This document shows positions 25,316 through 34,482 of a DNA stretch of 64,000 bases, one piece after another. A program made the translations under genes and the position numbers. Origin of the DNA: Candidatus Gastranaerophilales bacterium (GTDB lineage: Bacteria > Cyanobacteriota > Vampirovibrionia > Gastranaerophilales > Gastranaerophilaceae); contig CALUTI010000007.1 of assembly GCA_944323695.1 (NCBI GenBank), positions 1-64,000 of the forward strand, written 5' to 3'. The notes beneath the pieces are model-generated. The model worked only from the letters and a program-made list of their open reading frames with translations. It had not been told where the DNA came from and ran no database searches. The number at the start of each line of letters is the position of its first letter. Within the stretch, counting starts at the first letter, position 1.

Positions 25316-26677
25316 ATGAAATATTTATGGTTGTATGTTGTTGCAATTGTTGCATCTTTGGGCGGATTATTGTCAGGATTTGATACCGGTGTAATTTCCG
25401 GTGCATTGTTATATATAAATGAAACCTGGAATTTGTCCGATTATCTGCAGGGAATTTTAGTAAGTTCAGTTTTAATCGGTGCGGTTATAGGTGCCGCAAC
25501 AAACGGGATTTTAGCAGATATTTTCGGGCGTAAGAAAATTATTATTGCAACGGCCTTGATATTTATTGCAGGGTCAATTCTTTGCGGCTTGGCTCCGAAC
25601 ATTTATGTGTTAATTTTATCAAGAATTCTTGTCGGTTTGGCGGTTGGAATTGTCAATTTTGTGGTGCCCTTGTATTTATCCGAAGTTTCTCCGAAGCAGC
25701 TCAGAGGGACCCTTGTTTCGCTTTATCAGTGGGCAATTACGGCAGGAATTTTATTTTCGTATGTAATTAATGCGGCTTTTGCTCAGGCGGTTTACAGCTG
25801 GCGATGGATGTTATTTGCAGGAGTTTTTCCGGGTTTAATTCTTTTAATCGGTATGATGTTTTTGAGCGACACTCCACGTTGGCTTGTTAGCAAAAACAGG
25901 GATGATGAGGCTAAAAAAGTTTTCAAAAAAATTGAACCCGATATAGATGCTGATGAGGAAATCAGACAGATTAAAGAAACTCTAAAACCTGATAAAGACA
26001 CTGTAGAGAAAAAATTCAGATTCAAAAAATGGATGATAATGCCTTTTGTTGTTGGTATTGGTATTATGTTTGCGCAGATTTGTACAGGTATAAATACAAT
26101 AATTTATTATGCGCCTACAATATTTAAAATTGCCGGATTTGATTCAAATCTTAACGCAATTTATGCAACGACAGGAATTGGTGTTGTAAACTTTTTAATG
26201 ACGGTTGTGGCAATATTCTTCACAGACAGACTCGGAAGAAAACCATTATTATATTTCGGTTTGACAGGTGTTATGCTGAGTTTGTTGGCACTTGGCTGTG
26301 CATTCCAGTTTGAAGCTGTTTTGGGTGCAAATCTGAAATGGGTAGCTGTCGGAAGTTTGGTTGCATATATTGTATGCTTTGCCTTCAGTTTAGGACCAAT
26401 CGGCTGGGTTCTTGTATCGGAAGTATTCCCGCTTAAGATAAGAGGTTTGGCAATGAGTATTTGTACGGTTTCAAACTTTGCATTTAACTTCTTTGTCGTC
26501 GGAAGTTTTCCGATTTTGATTAACAGATTGGGCGGCGCGATAACCTTCTGGGGCTTTGCAGCCGTATCTTTCCTTTGTATATTGTTTGTATTCTTCTTTG
26601 TTCCGGAAACAAAAGGAATTTCTCTGGAACAAATAGAATCCAACTGGCTCAAAGGAGTTAAACCGCGCGATTTTTAA
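25316..26677 (+). CDS. MFS sugar porter (XylE/GalP-like)
   Basis: The 453-residue membrane protein has about 12 hydrophobic segments and the sugar porter signatures: GFDTGVISGALLYI in the first helix, D-x-x-GRR/K as DIFGRKK and DRLGRK, PRWLVSK at the central loop, and PETKG near the end (VPETKGISLEQIE). It should import a hexose or pentose with protons. The adjacent galE suggests galactose or glucose, but substrate is not determined by sequence. Confidence 0.93.
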   Translation: MKYLWLYVVAIVASLGGLLSGFDTGVISGALLYINETWNLSDYLQGILVSSVLIGAVIGAATNGILADIFGRKKIIIATALIFIAGSILCGLAPNIYVLILSRILVGLAVGIVNFVVPLYLSEVSPKQLRGTLVSLYQWAITAGILFSYVINAAFAQAVYSWRWMLFAGVFPGLILLIGMMFLSDTPRWLVSKNRDDEAKKVFKKIEPDIDADEEIRQIKETLKPDKDTVEKKFRFKKWMIMPFVVGIGIMFAQICTGINTIIYYAPTIFKIAGFDSNLNAIYATTGIGVVNFLMTVVAIFFTDRLGRKPLLYFGLTGVMLSLLALGCAFQFEAVLGANLKWVAVGSLVAYIVCFAFSLGPIGWVLVSEVFPLKIRGLAMSICTVSNFAFNFFVVGSFPILINRLGGAITFWGFAAVSFLCILFVFFFVPETKGISLEQIESNWLKGVKPRDF

Positions 26678-26680
26678 AAT

Positions 26681-27562
26681 CTATTGTGCGTTATAGAAAA
26701 ATCTTTTAGCTTTTTCTACAAAAGACATTTCACGATTGCCTTTTTTAGCTGACACCATAGTAAAGGGTTCCGGTTGTACTGATCTGTGATATGATATGTC
26801 TTTTGGACCAAAAAGCATTACGTATGATACCTTGTAATTATCCGGAATTTCAAGCTGTTTGCAAAGTTCAGGCATGAATCTTAACACGCCGTAACCAAGT
26901 CCGCACCAGCAGGTTGCAATACCCAGACTCTGTGCGTAAAGTTCAAAATAGCTTAGTGCTATCATGGGATCAACATCTTTGCAGTGAGCATCAATTGGAG
27001 ATGATACTACAATCATATGAGGTGCACCGCGAAATATTATATCGTCTCCTCTTAATAATGCTTTTTTATATCTTTCAAATTTCTTAAATACCCCGCTAAG
27101 TGCAGGTTTTGATAATATTTCAATTAGTTTTTTATTAGTGTAATCTCTAAAATCATTCATAACTTCAATGTCATCAATAAATGAAAAATGGAGTCTGTGG
27201 TCATTTACGCCTGTAGGAACCCAATTGAGCATATTTTTTAATTTGTCCATAATTTCAGGCGGTAAATTTTCTTGTTTATATTTTCTGTAACTCCTTCTGT
27301 TTTTGATTAAATTTAAAATTTCATCAGGATTGTACTCTCTAACAGGTTCAGAATCTTCGGGATTTTTTCCGAAAATTGATAATGCGCCTGTCGGGCAAAT
27401 AGCAAGGCAGTGCTGGCATTTCATGCATCTGTTTTCGCCGCCTTTTGCAACACGCGGAATTTTGTTTTCATCAAATTCCAAAGCTCCTACCATACAATCT
27501 TTAATACAATGTCCGCAATGAACACATTTTTCACTGTCTATTTTTAAATTCATTTCTGTCAT
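26681..27562 (-). CDS. Ferredoxin-nitroreductase fusion protein
   Basis: The 293-residue protein has an N-terminal double 4Fe-4S ferredoxin domain (CVHCGHCIKDC and CMKCQHCLAICPTGAL) followed by a nitroreductase domain starting at RRSYRKYKQENLP, which should bind FMN. This architecture is frequent in anaerobes and may use ferredoxin electrons to reduce quinones, nitro compounds or other acceptors. The physiological substrate is unknown. Its end lies three bases from the end of the convergent transporter. Confidence 0.92.
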   Translation of the reverse strand: MTEMNLKIDSEKCVHCGHCIKDCMVGALEFDENKIPRVAKGGENRCMKCQHCLAICPTGALSIFGKNPEDSEPVREYNPDEILNLIKNRRSYRKYKQENLPPEIMDKLKNMLNWVPTGVNDHRLHFSFIDDIEVMNDFRDYTNKKLIEILSKPALSGVFKKFERYKKALLRGDDIIFRGAPHMIVVSSPIDAHCKDVDPMIALSYFELYAQSLGIATCWCGLGYGVLRFMPELCKQLEIPDNYKVSYVMLFGPKDISYHRSVQPEPFTMVSAKKGNREMSFVEKAKRFFYNAQ

Positions 27563-27613
27563 ATAAAACTCCTTTTTCTCAAATTATAAAAGTTAAATAT
27601 TTAAAATGCAAGA

Positions 27614-29170
27614 CTAGTTTTCCCGGCGATTTTTGATATTAACTTTTAATGCAAAAGCATAAGGAATCAGGATAAATGCCAGAAGTGCAAATAATTCAAA
27701 TACATCAACAAATGCCATAAGTCTTGATTGCTGCACAAGCTGCTTATAGAAATAAGCATTAGCTTTATGCTGTGCAAAAACACTTGATGCTGATCCCATA
27801 AATGTATGAACCAATGCGGCAAATTTTTGCTGGAAAATAAGGTTAAAGTTTGAAAGATGTCTTACAAGATAAACCTGATGCATTTGGGCATGTCTTGCAA
27901 CAAGAGTTGAAGACATTGAAATTACAAATGCTGTTGCAACACATTTACACAAGCTGTGTAAACTTGCGCCGTTTGACAATTCTGTTTTTGGCAAAGTCCC
28001 CAATACAAGTGACGATACAGGAATAAATACCAGAATTACACCAATACCCATAATAATATTAGGAATTGCAACATAAGCAAATGATACGCTCAGGTTCAGG
28101 TTCATAAACATTATTGTTGAAAGACCTAAAAAGAAAAATCCCGAAGAAATTAAAAATCTGTTATCAACAACATTCATTAAAGGTCCTATAATCAAAAGCA
28201 TAATAACACATGAAATTACTCTGGGCGCAAGAGAAAAACCGCTCAGCATGGCAGTATATCCCATCATATTTTGTAAAAATTGCGGCAACAGAAGAATTGT
28301 TACATAAATAATGATGTTTACTGATGAACCTAAAATTGTGCCGATAAAAAAGTTTTTATCCTTAAAAATTCTTAAATTTATCAAAGCATGCTTGCATTCA
28401 AGCTCCCATACAATGAAAAACGCCATTGCACATGCAGAAATTCCTGAAAGCCAAGAAATCCATGCACAATCAAACCAGTTGTATTGCTGTCCCTTATCCA
28501 GAACAACCTGCATTGTTAAAAGCCAGATTACGAGTGAAATCATACCGGGAAAATCTATTTTTTCAATTTTTTTGCGGATTTCTAATTCCGGAATATTACA
28601 ATGAACCAGAATAACTGAAATTATTCCTATAGGTATATTTATATAATAAATCCATTGCCATGCGGAATTATCCACAATAAAGCCGCCAAAAGACGGACCT
28701 AATATGGAAAAAACCATAACCGCAAGCCCGAAAAGTGACATTGCAAACCCTCTTTTTTCAAAAGGAAAACTTTCTAAAAGAATTGCCTGAGATATCGGCA
28801 TCATAGGGCCTCCGCCTATACCTTGTATTAGACGTCCTAAAACCATATAATTAAGGTTCGGCGCAACAGCGCAAATTAATGAGCCGACAGTGAATATTGA
28901 GATAAAAACTTTCAAAAAGTTTTTACGTCCCATAAAATTTTCCAGCCAGCCTGTCATTAAGATAAGGCAGGCATTTGCAATCATGTATGAAGTAATTACC
29001 CAGTTGGCTTCGTCAATAGTTGACCCGAAATATCCTGCAATATGCGGGATTGCAACGTTTGTTGCTGATGTCGCAAGCATAGCAAAAGAAGTTGGTATCA
29101 ATATCGATATTGCAATTAACCACACAGGCGGTCTTTTTTGTGTCGGGGTTACTATTATATCATCAGCCAT
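27614..29170 (-). CDS. emrB: Drug efflux MFS transporter, EmrB/QacA type
   Basis: The 518-residue protein has 14 predicted membrane segments as in DHA2 transporters. Typical features are TSATNVAIPHIAGYFGSTID in the first segment, WVITSYMIANA, the GxLxGRR-like loop NFMGRKNF, and GIGGGPMMPISQAIL (motif C region). It is the inner-membrane pump of a tripartite system. It lies 2 bp downstream of emrA; the MarR gene is first in the unit, so all three are cotranscribed. The last 20 residues are basic and cytoplasmic. Confidence 0.94.
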   Translation of the reverse strand: MADDIIVTPTQKRPPVWLIAISILIPTSFAMLATSATNVAIPHIAGYFGSTIDEANWVITSYMIANACLILMTGWLENFMGRKNFLKVFISIFTVGSLICAVAPNLNYMVLGRLIQGIGGGPMMPISQAILLESFPFEKRGFAMSLFGLAVMVFSILGPSFGGFIVDNSAWQWIYYINIPIGIISVILVHCNIPELEIRKKIEKIDFPGMISLVIWLLTMQVVLDKGQQYNWFDCAWISWLSGISACAMAFFIVWELECKHALINLRIFKDKNFFIGTILGSSVNIIIYVTILLLPQFLQNMMGYTAMLSGFSLAPRVISCVIMLLIIGPLMNVVDNRFLISSGFFFLGLSTIMFMNLNLSVSFAYVAIPNIIMGIGVILVFIPVSSLVLGTLPKTELSNGASLHSLCKCVATAFVISMSSTLVARHAQMHQVYLVRHLSNFNLIFQQKFAALVHTFMGSASSVFAQHKANAYFYKQLVQQSRLMAFVDVFELFALLAFILIPYAFALKVNIKNRREN

Positions 29171-29172
29171 AA

Positions 29173-30165
29173 TTACTTAACTTTTACCTCCGGAACAACG
29201 GACATACCGGGTACTATGTTATATTTTGAAATGTCTTCAGTAAAAACAATTTTTACAGGAACTCTTTGTACAATTTTTACGTAACTTCCGACAGCATTTT
29301 CCGGCGGGAAAAGACTTGCTTTTGCTCCGCTTGCTCTTTGGATACTGTCAACTTTACCATGAAATTTTTTGCCTCTGTAGGTATCAACTTTAATTTCTAC
29401 AGGCTGACCCGGTTTCATATCGGCAAGCTGAGTTTCTTTAAAGTTTGCAACAATCCACATTTTTTCCGGAACTATTGCAAACATAGGCTGTGCAACTTGT
29501 ACATAGTTACCTTGTTCAACTGAACGGTTCGTAATTAAACCTTCTTGGGGCGCATAAATTTTTGTGTATGACAGATTTAATTCATCCTGTTCAACTTCTG
29601 CCTCAAGTCTTTTTATTGATGCCGTAATTTCATCATATCTTGCTTTTGCGGAATTACTGTTTGATTGAGCCGCGGTAAGCTTATTCAGGCTTGAATCATA
29701 TTCCTGTTTTGAGGCTATACCTTTTTCAAACATTTTTGAATATCTGTCATAATCTTGTTCTGCAAATTCAAGATCTGATAGTGTCTTTGTAACCTGATTT
29801 TCTGTATTAACAAGTGATGCTTTTGCTTCTTCAAGTTTTGCTTTGGTTTGATTGAGTTTAACTTCGTAATCTTTCGGGTCTATTTCTAAAAGTAAATCAC
29901 CTTTTTTTACATGCTGGTTATCGTCTATTAATAAATTCAGAACAGGGCCTTCAACACGCGGCGCAATGGATACTATGTGACCTTCAACAAATGCATCATC
30001 TGTTGATTGGTAAAAAATTGAGTGAATCGTAAAATATATACCGAAAAATAAAAATATTATAGCTGTTACAGTCGGAACAATAACTCTTTTTTTCATATAT
30101 TCCGGACGTGTATCAACATTTTCTTCTTCTATAGTATTTGTTCCATGATGATCAATATTTTCCAT
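29173..30165 (-). CDS. emrA: EmrA-type membrane fusion protein
   Basis: The 330-residue adaptor has one N-terminal membrane helix (VTAIIFLFFGIYFTIHSIFY), then the biotinyl-lipoyl half motifs (VSIAPRVEGPVLNLLIDDNQ; YAPQEGLITNRSVEQGNYV) and a long helical hairpin rich in Lys/Glu/Ala between them. It links EmrB to an outer-membrane channel such as the TolC-like protein encoded divergently. It starts 20 bp after the MarR gene. Confidence 0.94.
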   Translation of the reverse strand: MENIDHHGTNTIEEENVDTRPEYMKKRVIVPTVTAIIFLFFGIYFTIHSIFYQSTDDAFVEGHIVSIAPRVEGPVLNLLIDDNQHVKKGDLLLEIDPKDYEVKLNQTKAKLEEAKASLVNTENQVTKTLSDLEFAEQDYDRYSKMFEKGIASKQEYDSSLNKLTAAQSNSNSAKARYDEITASIKRLEAEVEQDELNLSYTKIYAPQEGLITNRSVEQGNYVQVAQPMFAIVPEKMWIVANFKETQLADMKPGQPVEIKVDTYRGKKFHGKVDSIQRASGAKASLFPPENAVGSYVKIVQRVPVKIVFTEDISKYNIVPGMSVVPEVKVK

Positions 30166-30185
30166 TTTTATCTCCCATAATTTTT

Positions 30186-30641
30186 TTAAATCTGTAAAAT
30201 AACTTTGTCTTTCATGTTATCAAGCATTTGGCTTAATATCGCCAAACATTTTTCTAAATCTTCAACCGCGATATCTTTTGTTACGATTTTTCTTATTTCA
30301 ACTGAAACCGGATGGATTTTTTCTCTAAGTTCTTTTCCTTTTTCCGTCATTATAATTTTGTTTATTTGTCTTCCGTTTGAGTCATTAACACGTTTTACCA
30401 AACCTTTATTTTCAAGTATATTTATTATTCTGCTTACATTTGGCCTGTCTTTATAAGTTAATTCTGAAATTTGTCGTTGGTATAATTCTCCATGTTCGTA
30501 TAGCAGTGAAAGTATCAGATATTGTTCGGGTGTTATGTCAAATCCGTTTTCTGCAAATGTTTGCAGTGTTAATCCCCGGGATAATATTCCCGTTGCTACA
30601 AGCATTGCTCCAACTCTTTTTCTTAAGGGGTTATTTTTCAT
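30186..30641 (-). CDS. MarR-family repressor of the efflux locus
   Basis: The 151-residue protein has the MarR winged helix (YLILSLLYEHGELYQRQIS, LTYKDRPNVSRIINILENKG, LVKRVNDSNGRQINKIIMTEKG). It heads the emrAB unit and lies divergent from the TolC-like gene. A perfect 24-bp palindrome between the two units is its probable operator, so it likely represses both directions until a ligand binds. Confidence 0.93.
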   Translation of the reverse strand: MKNNPLRKRVGAMLVATGILSRGLTLQTFAENGFDITPEQYLILSLLYEHGELYQRQISELTYKDRPNVSRIINILENKGLVKRVNDSNGRQINKIIMTEKGKELREKIHPVSVEIRKIVTKDIAVEDLEKCLAILSQMLDNMKDKVILQI

Positions 30642-30674
30642 GTTTTACTTTTTATTTTTTTATTATAAAATATT

Positions 30675-30698
30675 CTTGTGTTATAATTATAACACAAG
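30675..30698. promoter_or_regulatory. Perfect 24-bp palindromic operator in the efflux locus
   Basis: The half site CTTGTGTTATAA is followed immediately by its exact reverse complement. The site contains TATAAT-like sequence in both directions, so a bound MarR dimer would cover the -10 boxes of the divergent promoters. Length and symmetry are typical for MarR operators. Confidence 0.85.
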
Positions 30699-30720
30699 AA
30701 AAAAATAATGGAAGAGGAAT

Positions 30721-32118
30721 ATGAAGAAATTTTTAATTATACTGTTAACCCTTGCTGTTGTTGTGCCTTCAGCTTATGCAAAACAAAGCAAAGCCGAAAT
30801 TAAACATGAACAAAATAAAATTCATTATCTAAATTTATCATGGTGGGAAAAATATCAGGATCCCATTTTGACAAATAATATTAAAAAACTTTACGAGGTT
30901 AACTACGATTTAAAAAATGCCGAGTTAAAAGTTAAAGAAAATGAAAAATTGGTGAAAATTCAATTTGCAAATGAATTACCAATGCTTACATTTGACGGTT
31001 CATTAGGCAGACAATTCAGGTCATCAAACCAGCAATTCGGTGATATGATGATTCCTAGTTTTGCCCAATATAATTATCAGTTACCGCTAACTATGACTTA
31101 TGAAATTGATATTTGGGGTGAAAACAGGCTGAAAACAAAAAGTGTGGAGCAGCAGCTTGCAATTATAAAACAGGCTGAACGCGCAACATATATTGCTTTA
31201 ACCTCTGATTTCACAGCGGATTATTTTAATCTTATTAAAACAGACAGATTTTTGCAGATTCAGGATGAACTTATTGCACTCCAGCAGGATATTGTTGATA
31301 AAACCATAAGTAAATATGACACAGGTTTATGTACAATAAATGAAGTTCTTGCAGAGCAGAAGCTGCTTACCCAATTGAAGGAAGAAAAAAATAATTTAGT
31401 TGAAAAACAGGATGTTTTGGCAAGCGGCTTGAGAGTTTATCTTTCTATGAAAGAGGGAGAGCCTGAACGTGCTAAATATGAAAATCTGCATTTATTGACA
31501 GGGATTCCCATGGAATACGATACCACTGTTATAGAAAACAGACCGGATTATTTGCAGGAAGAAGCTAATATAAAACGTCTCGGCTTTGATGTCAGAATTG
31601 CAAGAAAAGAATTATTGCCCAAATTTGTTATCTTTGGTCAAGTCGGTTTAAATGCATATGATTTAGGTAAATTATTTAATAGTTACTCACAGTTATTTAA
31701 TGCAGGTATTTTGCCTTCATTTGATTTGTTTGCCGGCGGAAGAAAAATGGCTTTGTTAAAGTTGAGAAAATTCCAGTATGAAGAAGCTCTGAACAGTTAT
31801 CAAAAAACAATTCTTGAGGCAATAAAAGAAATTAATCTCGGCCTTGTAGGTTATAAAACAGCAATGCAAAATTATGACCAAACTACAGAAAGATTGCAAT
31901 TGCAGGATAAGATTTTCAAACTTATGGAAGATAAGCGTCAGATAGGTGCCGCATCTGATATTGATGTTTTATACAGCAAAGAGGCGCATCTTTTGATGGA
32001 AAAAGAAGAAATCTCAAATAAGATTAACTATCTTATATCAACAATATCTCTTTACAAATCAGTCGGCGGAGTTGATTTATATTCAATAAATGCCCCTGTG
32101 CAAAAAGAGGATATCTAA
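30721..32118 (+). CDS. TolC-like outer-membrane efflux factor
   Basis: The 465-residue protein has a signal peptide (MKKFLIILLTLAVVVPSAYA) and the two-repeat helical/strand pattern of outer-membrane factors: a first repeat around LKNAELKVKENEKLVKIQFA and LPLTMTYEIDIWGENR, and a second around VIENRPDYLQEEANIKRLGF and PSFDLFAGGRKMALLKL. No lipobox Cys follows the signal peptide. With EmrAB it completes a tripartite pump. GAAGAGG precedes the ATG. Its end overlaps the convergent thioredoxin by 4 bp. Confidence 0.9.
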   Translation: MKKFLIILLTLAVVVPSAYAKQSKAEIKHEQNKIHYLNLSWWEKYQDPILTNNIKKLYEVNYDLKNAELKVKENEKLVKIQFANELPMLTFDGSLGRQFRSSNQQFGDMMIPSFAQYNYQLPLTMTYEIDIWGENRLKTKSVEQQLAIIKQAERATYIALTSDFTADYFNLIKTDRFLQIQDELIALQQDIVDKTISKYDTGLCTINEVLAEQKLLTQLKEEKNNLVEKQDVLASGLRVYLSMKEGEPERAKYENLHLLTGIPMEYDTTVIENRPDYLQEEANIKRLGFDVRIARKELLPKFVIFGQVGLNAYDLGKLFNSYSQLFNAGILPSFDLFAGGRKMALLKLRKFQYEEALNSYQKTILEAIKEINLGLVGYKTAMQNYDQTTERLQLQDKIFKLMEDKRQIGAASDIDVLYSKEAHLLMEKEEISNKINYLISTISLYKSVGGVDLYSINAPVQKEDI

Positions 32119-32420
32119 GCCAGATTTTCCATTAATCTTGACAAAAGCTGGGATTTGTCATGGTATCCGGGAAGTGTTGAGATTATTTTTCCGTCTTTGA
32201 AAAGGACAAAGGTCGGAAAGCCTGAAATATTATATTTTTTTGTAAGTTCAGGATTTTCGTCAACGTCTACACTACCTATCCATATATTATTGTTTGATAA
32301 TTCTTCAAGTATAGGTCTTTGCTTTTGGCAGTATCCGCACCATTTTGCAAAAAACTCTACTAATTTCAGACCGGATTTTGTATTTTCTTCAAAATTCTTT
32401 TCATTTAATTCTATAATCAT
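32115..32420 (-). CDS. Thioredoxin with a CGYC active site
   Basis: The 101-residue protein has the full thioredoxin fold, with the active site as FFAKWCGYCQKQRP and the cis-Pro in ISGFPTFVLFKDGK. Most thioredoxins have CGPC; Tyr in place of Pro should make the redox potential higher, as seen in glutaredoxin-like (CPYC) and DsbA-like variants. There is no signal peptide, so it acts in the cytoplasm. It is convergent with the TolC-like gene and probably unrelated to it. Confidence 0.9.
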   Translation of the reverse strand: MIIELNEKNFEENTKSGLKLVEFFAKWCGYCQKQRPILEELSNNNIWIGSVDVDENPELTKKYNISGFPTFVLFKDGKIISTLPGYHDKSQLLSRLMENLA

Positions 32421-32523
32421 ATTTTTCTCCGTTTCCAGAATAATTCTGTAAAGAAAATATTAAAACCCGCTAATTATTTAGTCAGATGTGCTATTATATA
32501 ATTAATGAAAGGAGAATATGGAT

Positions 32524-32724
32524 ATGTATAGTGTTTATACGGAAAAAAATCATTCAAGCCTGACCAAAACATTAATAGGTGAATTCAAAGATTATGATGA
32601 AGCAATGGATTGTGCGGAAAATGCGGTTGAAGGTAAACCGGAATTAAGATATATAGTTGAAGAAACTGACGGGCATTTTAACAGTTATGGTGAGTTGGTA
32701 ACAACAATTGTTGCCGAAAGTTAA
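32524..32724 (+). CDS. Small hypothetical protein (66 aa)
   Basis: The protein starts MYSVYTEKNHSSLTKTLIGE and has an acidic middle part (DYDEAMDCAENAVEGKPELR). A strand-helix-strand layout is suggested; no family is recognised. AAAGGAG lies nine bases before ATG 32524; the ATG two codons earlier (32518) is too close to it. It precedes a short unit of exported proteins and may be its first gene. Confidence 0.6.
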   Translation: MYSVYTEKNHSSLTKTLIGEFKDYDEAMDCAENAVEGKPELRYIVEETDGHFNSYGELVTTIVAES

Positions 32725-32740
32725 TTTTTTAAGGGAAAGT

Positions 32741-33514
32741 ATGAAAAAGATTTTATTTTTATTTTTTGCGTTAATATTATCGGCTGGTTGTATTTTTGCA
32801 ACTGAAGATTCTGCTGCAGGAACTGCCGTGTCTGAAGAAAATACAGTGCAGGAAGCTGTTATTCCGGAAACGGATGCGGTTAAGGAGGCGGCAATTGTTC
32901 GTGAACAGACAATTCAAGAGAAGATAAATGATGTTGCCTTTAAACTTTTGAATGCGAACAAAATTGATAAGAGAATTATATTTGTTTATGACAAAGCGGC
33001 AAAAAAATCATTGCTTAAATCTGCTGATGAGGTTACAAAAAGACAGGTTGCGTTATATGAAAATGATATAAAATTCATATCTAATGAAGACGAACTTGCT
33101 GCATTTTTGGCAAGAGGTATTTCAATGGCATTAAAATCCTACGGCGGGATTTGGAATGGCAGTTTAAATGCAATAGAGGTAAAAGCGGCACCTAAAATTT
33201 ATGAAATATTTGCAGATAAAAGAGCCGTTGATTTTATGGTCAACGCAGGATATGATCCTATAGGGCTTATAACATATTTGAATAAAGCTGTTCCGCAAAA
33301 AAGATTTGATATGTTTTCAAATACAAATTTAACATCCAAAAGGCTTGCTGTAATTTACGAATATATTTATACAAAGTATCCTTATTATCTTAAAAATAAT
33401 AAATACTTTGAAACTGACAGTTATCAAAATTTCCTTTTGACCTCACAGTATAATAGAAAGCTTTTGGAAAACAAAATAAAAAATAAATCCCATGAGGAAT
33501 TAAAGTATGAATAA
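32741..33514 (+). CDS. Exported M48-like protein lacking the metal motif
   Basis: The 257-residue protein has a signal peptide with a lipobox (ILSAGC), so it is probably a lipoprotein. From residue 55 it follows the layout of M48 metallopeptidases: a strand ending in NEDELAAFLARGISMALKSY where HExxH is expected, and EIFADKRAVDFMVNAGYDPI, which matches the EADxxGxxxMxxAGYDP part. The zinc-binding HExxH is replaced by ARGIS, so it cannot be a normal protease. It may act as a chaperone or assembly factor like some M48 relatives. The next gene overlaps by 8 bp. Confidence 0.65.
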   Translation: MKKILFLFFALILSAGCIFATEDSAAGTAVSEENTVQEAVIPETDAVKEAAIVREQTIQEKINDVAFKLLNANKIDKRIIFVYDKAAKKSLLKSADEVTKRQVALYENDIKFISNEDELAAFLARGISMALKSYGGIWNGSLNAIEVKAAPKIYEIFADKRAVDFMVNAGYDPIGLITYLNKAVPQKRFDMFSNTNLTSKRLAVIYEYIYTKYPYYLKNNKYFETDSYQNFLLTSQYNRKLLENKIKNKSHEELKYE

Positions 33515-34073
33515 AGTTTTTTTGCTTGTGGTTATTGTTTTTCTGGGCACGTCGGTATCAGCAGAGCTTATTAAAGATGAGCTTGTAGATTCAACATTAA
33601 AAAATTTGGATATTGCTCAACCGGAAATGCACACTGTGTATAATTACCAAAACACTGAAAGGCTTCCTGTAAGATTAAGAATTGTTGAAAAGATTGCGTC
33701 AGAAAAAGATGTATATGAAGGACAGGAAGTTTCTTTCAAGGTACAGACAAGTGTTTACTACAAAGGAAAACTTGTAATCGAAAAAGGTACAATTGTGCCA
33801 GCAAGAGTTGAAACTCTTGTCAAAAGCGGCATGAACGGTATTCCTGCCGGAATGATTATAGGGAATTTTCGTTTTGAGAATATTCCTAAAGGACAGATTA
33901 CCGATAGTTTTGAAATCCAAGGACAGGACAGAAGTCTTTGGGTATATCCTTTGAAATGGGCTTTGACTTTTTTGCCGCCGACAGGCTCTTTAACTAATTT
34001 TATAAAAGGCGGGCATGCCAAATTAAAAGAAGATAAAACAATAGAAATTTATTATTACCCGAATTGGATATAA
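33507..34073 (+). CDS. Exported protein with a VirB10/TrbI-like fold pattern
   Basis: The 188-residue protein has a signal peptide (MNKVFLLVVIVFLGTSVSA). The core (EGQEVSFKVQTSVYYKGKLV, then IEKGTIVPARVETLVKSG and MIIGNFRFENIPKG) follows the order seen in the beta-barrel part of VirB10/TrbI proteins, where a phrase like PKGTxLxG is typical. The exported protein at 54023 has the same core. This similarity is by eye only. It is coupled to the preceding M48-like lipoprotein gene, so both likely work in the cell envelope. Confidence 0.6.
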   Translation: MNKVFLLVVIVFLGTSVSAELIKDELVDSTLKNLDIAQPEMHTVYNYQNTERLPVRLRIVEKIASEKDVYEGQEVSFKVQTSVYYKGKLVIEKGTIVPARVETLVKSGMNGIPAGMIIGNFRFENIPKGQITDSFEIQGQDRSLWVYPLKWALTFLPPTGSLTNFIKGGHAKLKEDKTIEIYYYPNWI

Positions 34074-34076
34074 TTT

Positions 34077-34424
34077 ATGGATGATATACTTGAAAGACTT
34101 GCAAAATCTGATTTCAGGCGGAAATTTAAGCTAAAAGATAAGGATAAACTCTATATAGAACAAAAAGGTCTTGAAACAATAAAAAGACATGCACAAGATT
34201 TTATCTCAAAAAGGATTGCACCTGCCGAAATTTCAAATGACGGAAAGCAAACGCCTATGAAAGGGCATCCGGTTTTTATAGCACAGCATGCTACTGCAAC
34301 CTGCTGTAGAAAATGTATTAATAAATGGCATAAATTTGATTGCGGCAGAGAGCTTACCTTTGAGGAGCAAGACTATCTTGTAAACCTTATAATGCGTTGG
34401 ATAGAAAAACAGATTGAAATGTAA
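34077..34424 (+). CDS. DUF4186 family protein
   Basis: The 115-residue protein matches DUF4186 from memory by its conserved core TPMKGHPVFIAQHATATCCR and the following CINKWHKFDCGRELT. Cys and His residues (CCRKC, HKF) could bind a metal. The family is widespread in bacteria and of unknown function. It starts 3 bp after the preceding stop, so it may be the last gene of the 32.5-34.4 kb unit. Confidence 0.8.
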   Translation: MDDILERLAKSDFRRKFKLKDKDKLYIEQKGLETIKRHAQDFISKRIAPAEISNDGKQTPMKGHPVFIAQHATATCCRKCINKWHKFDCGRELTFEEQDYLVNLIMRWIEKQIEM

Positions 34425-34482
34425 CAGAATATCCATATAGTTTACAAAAAGTCTTTTTTTATAATAAAATGTAAATTATGGG

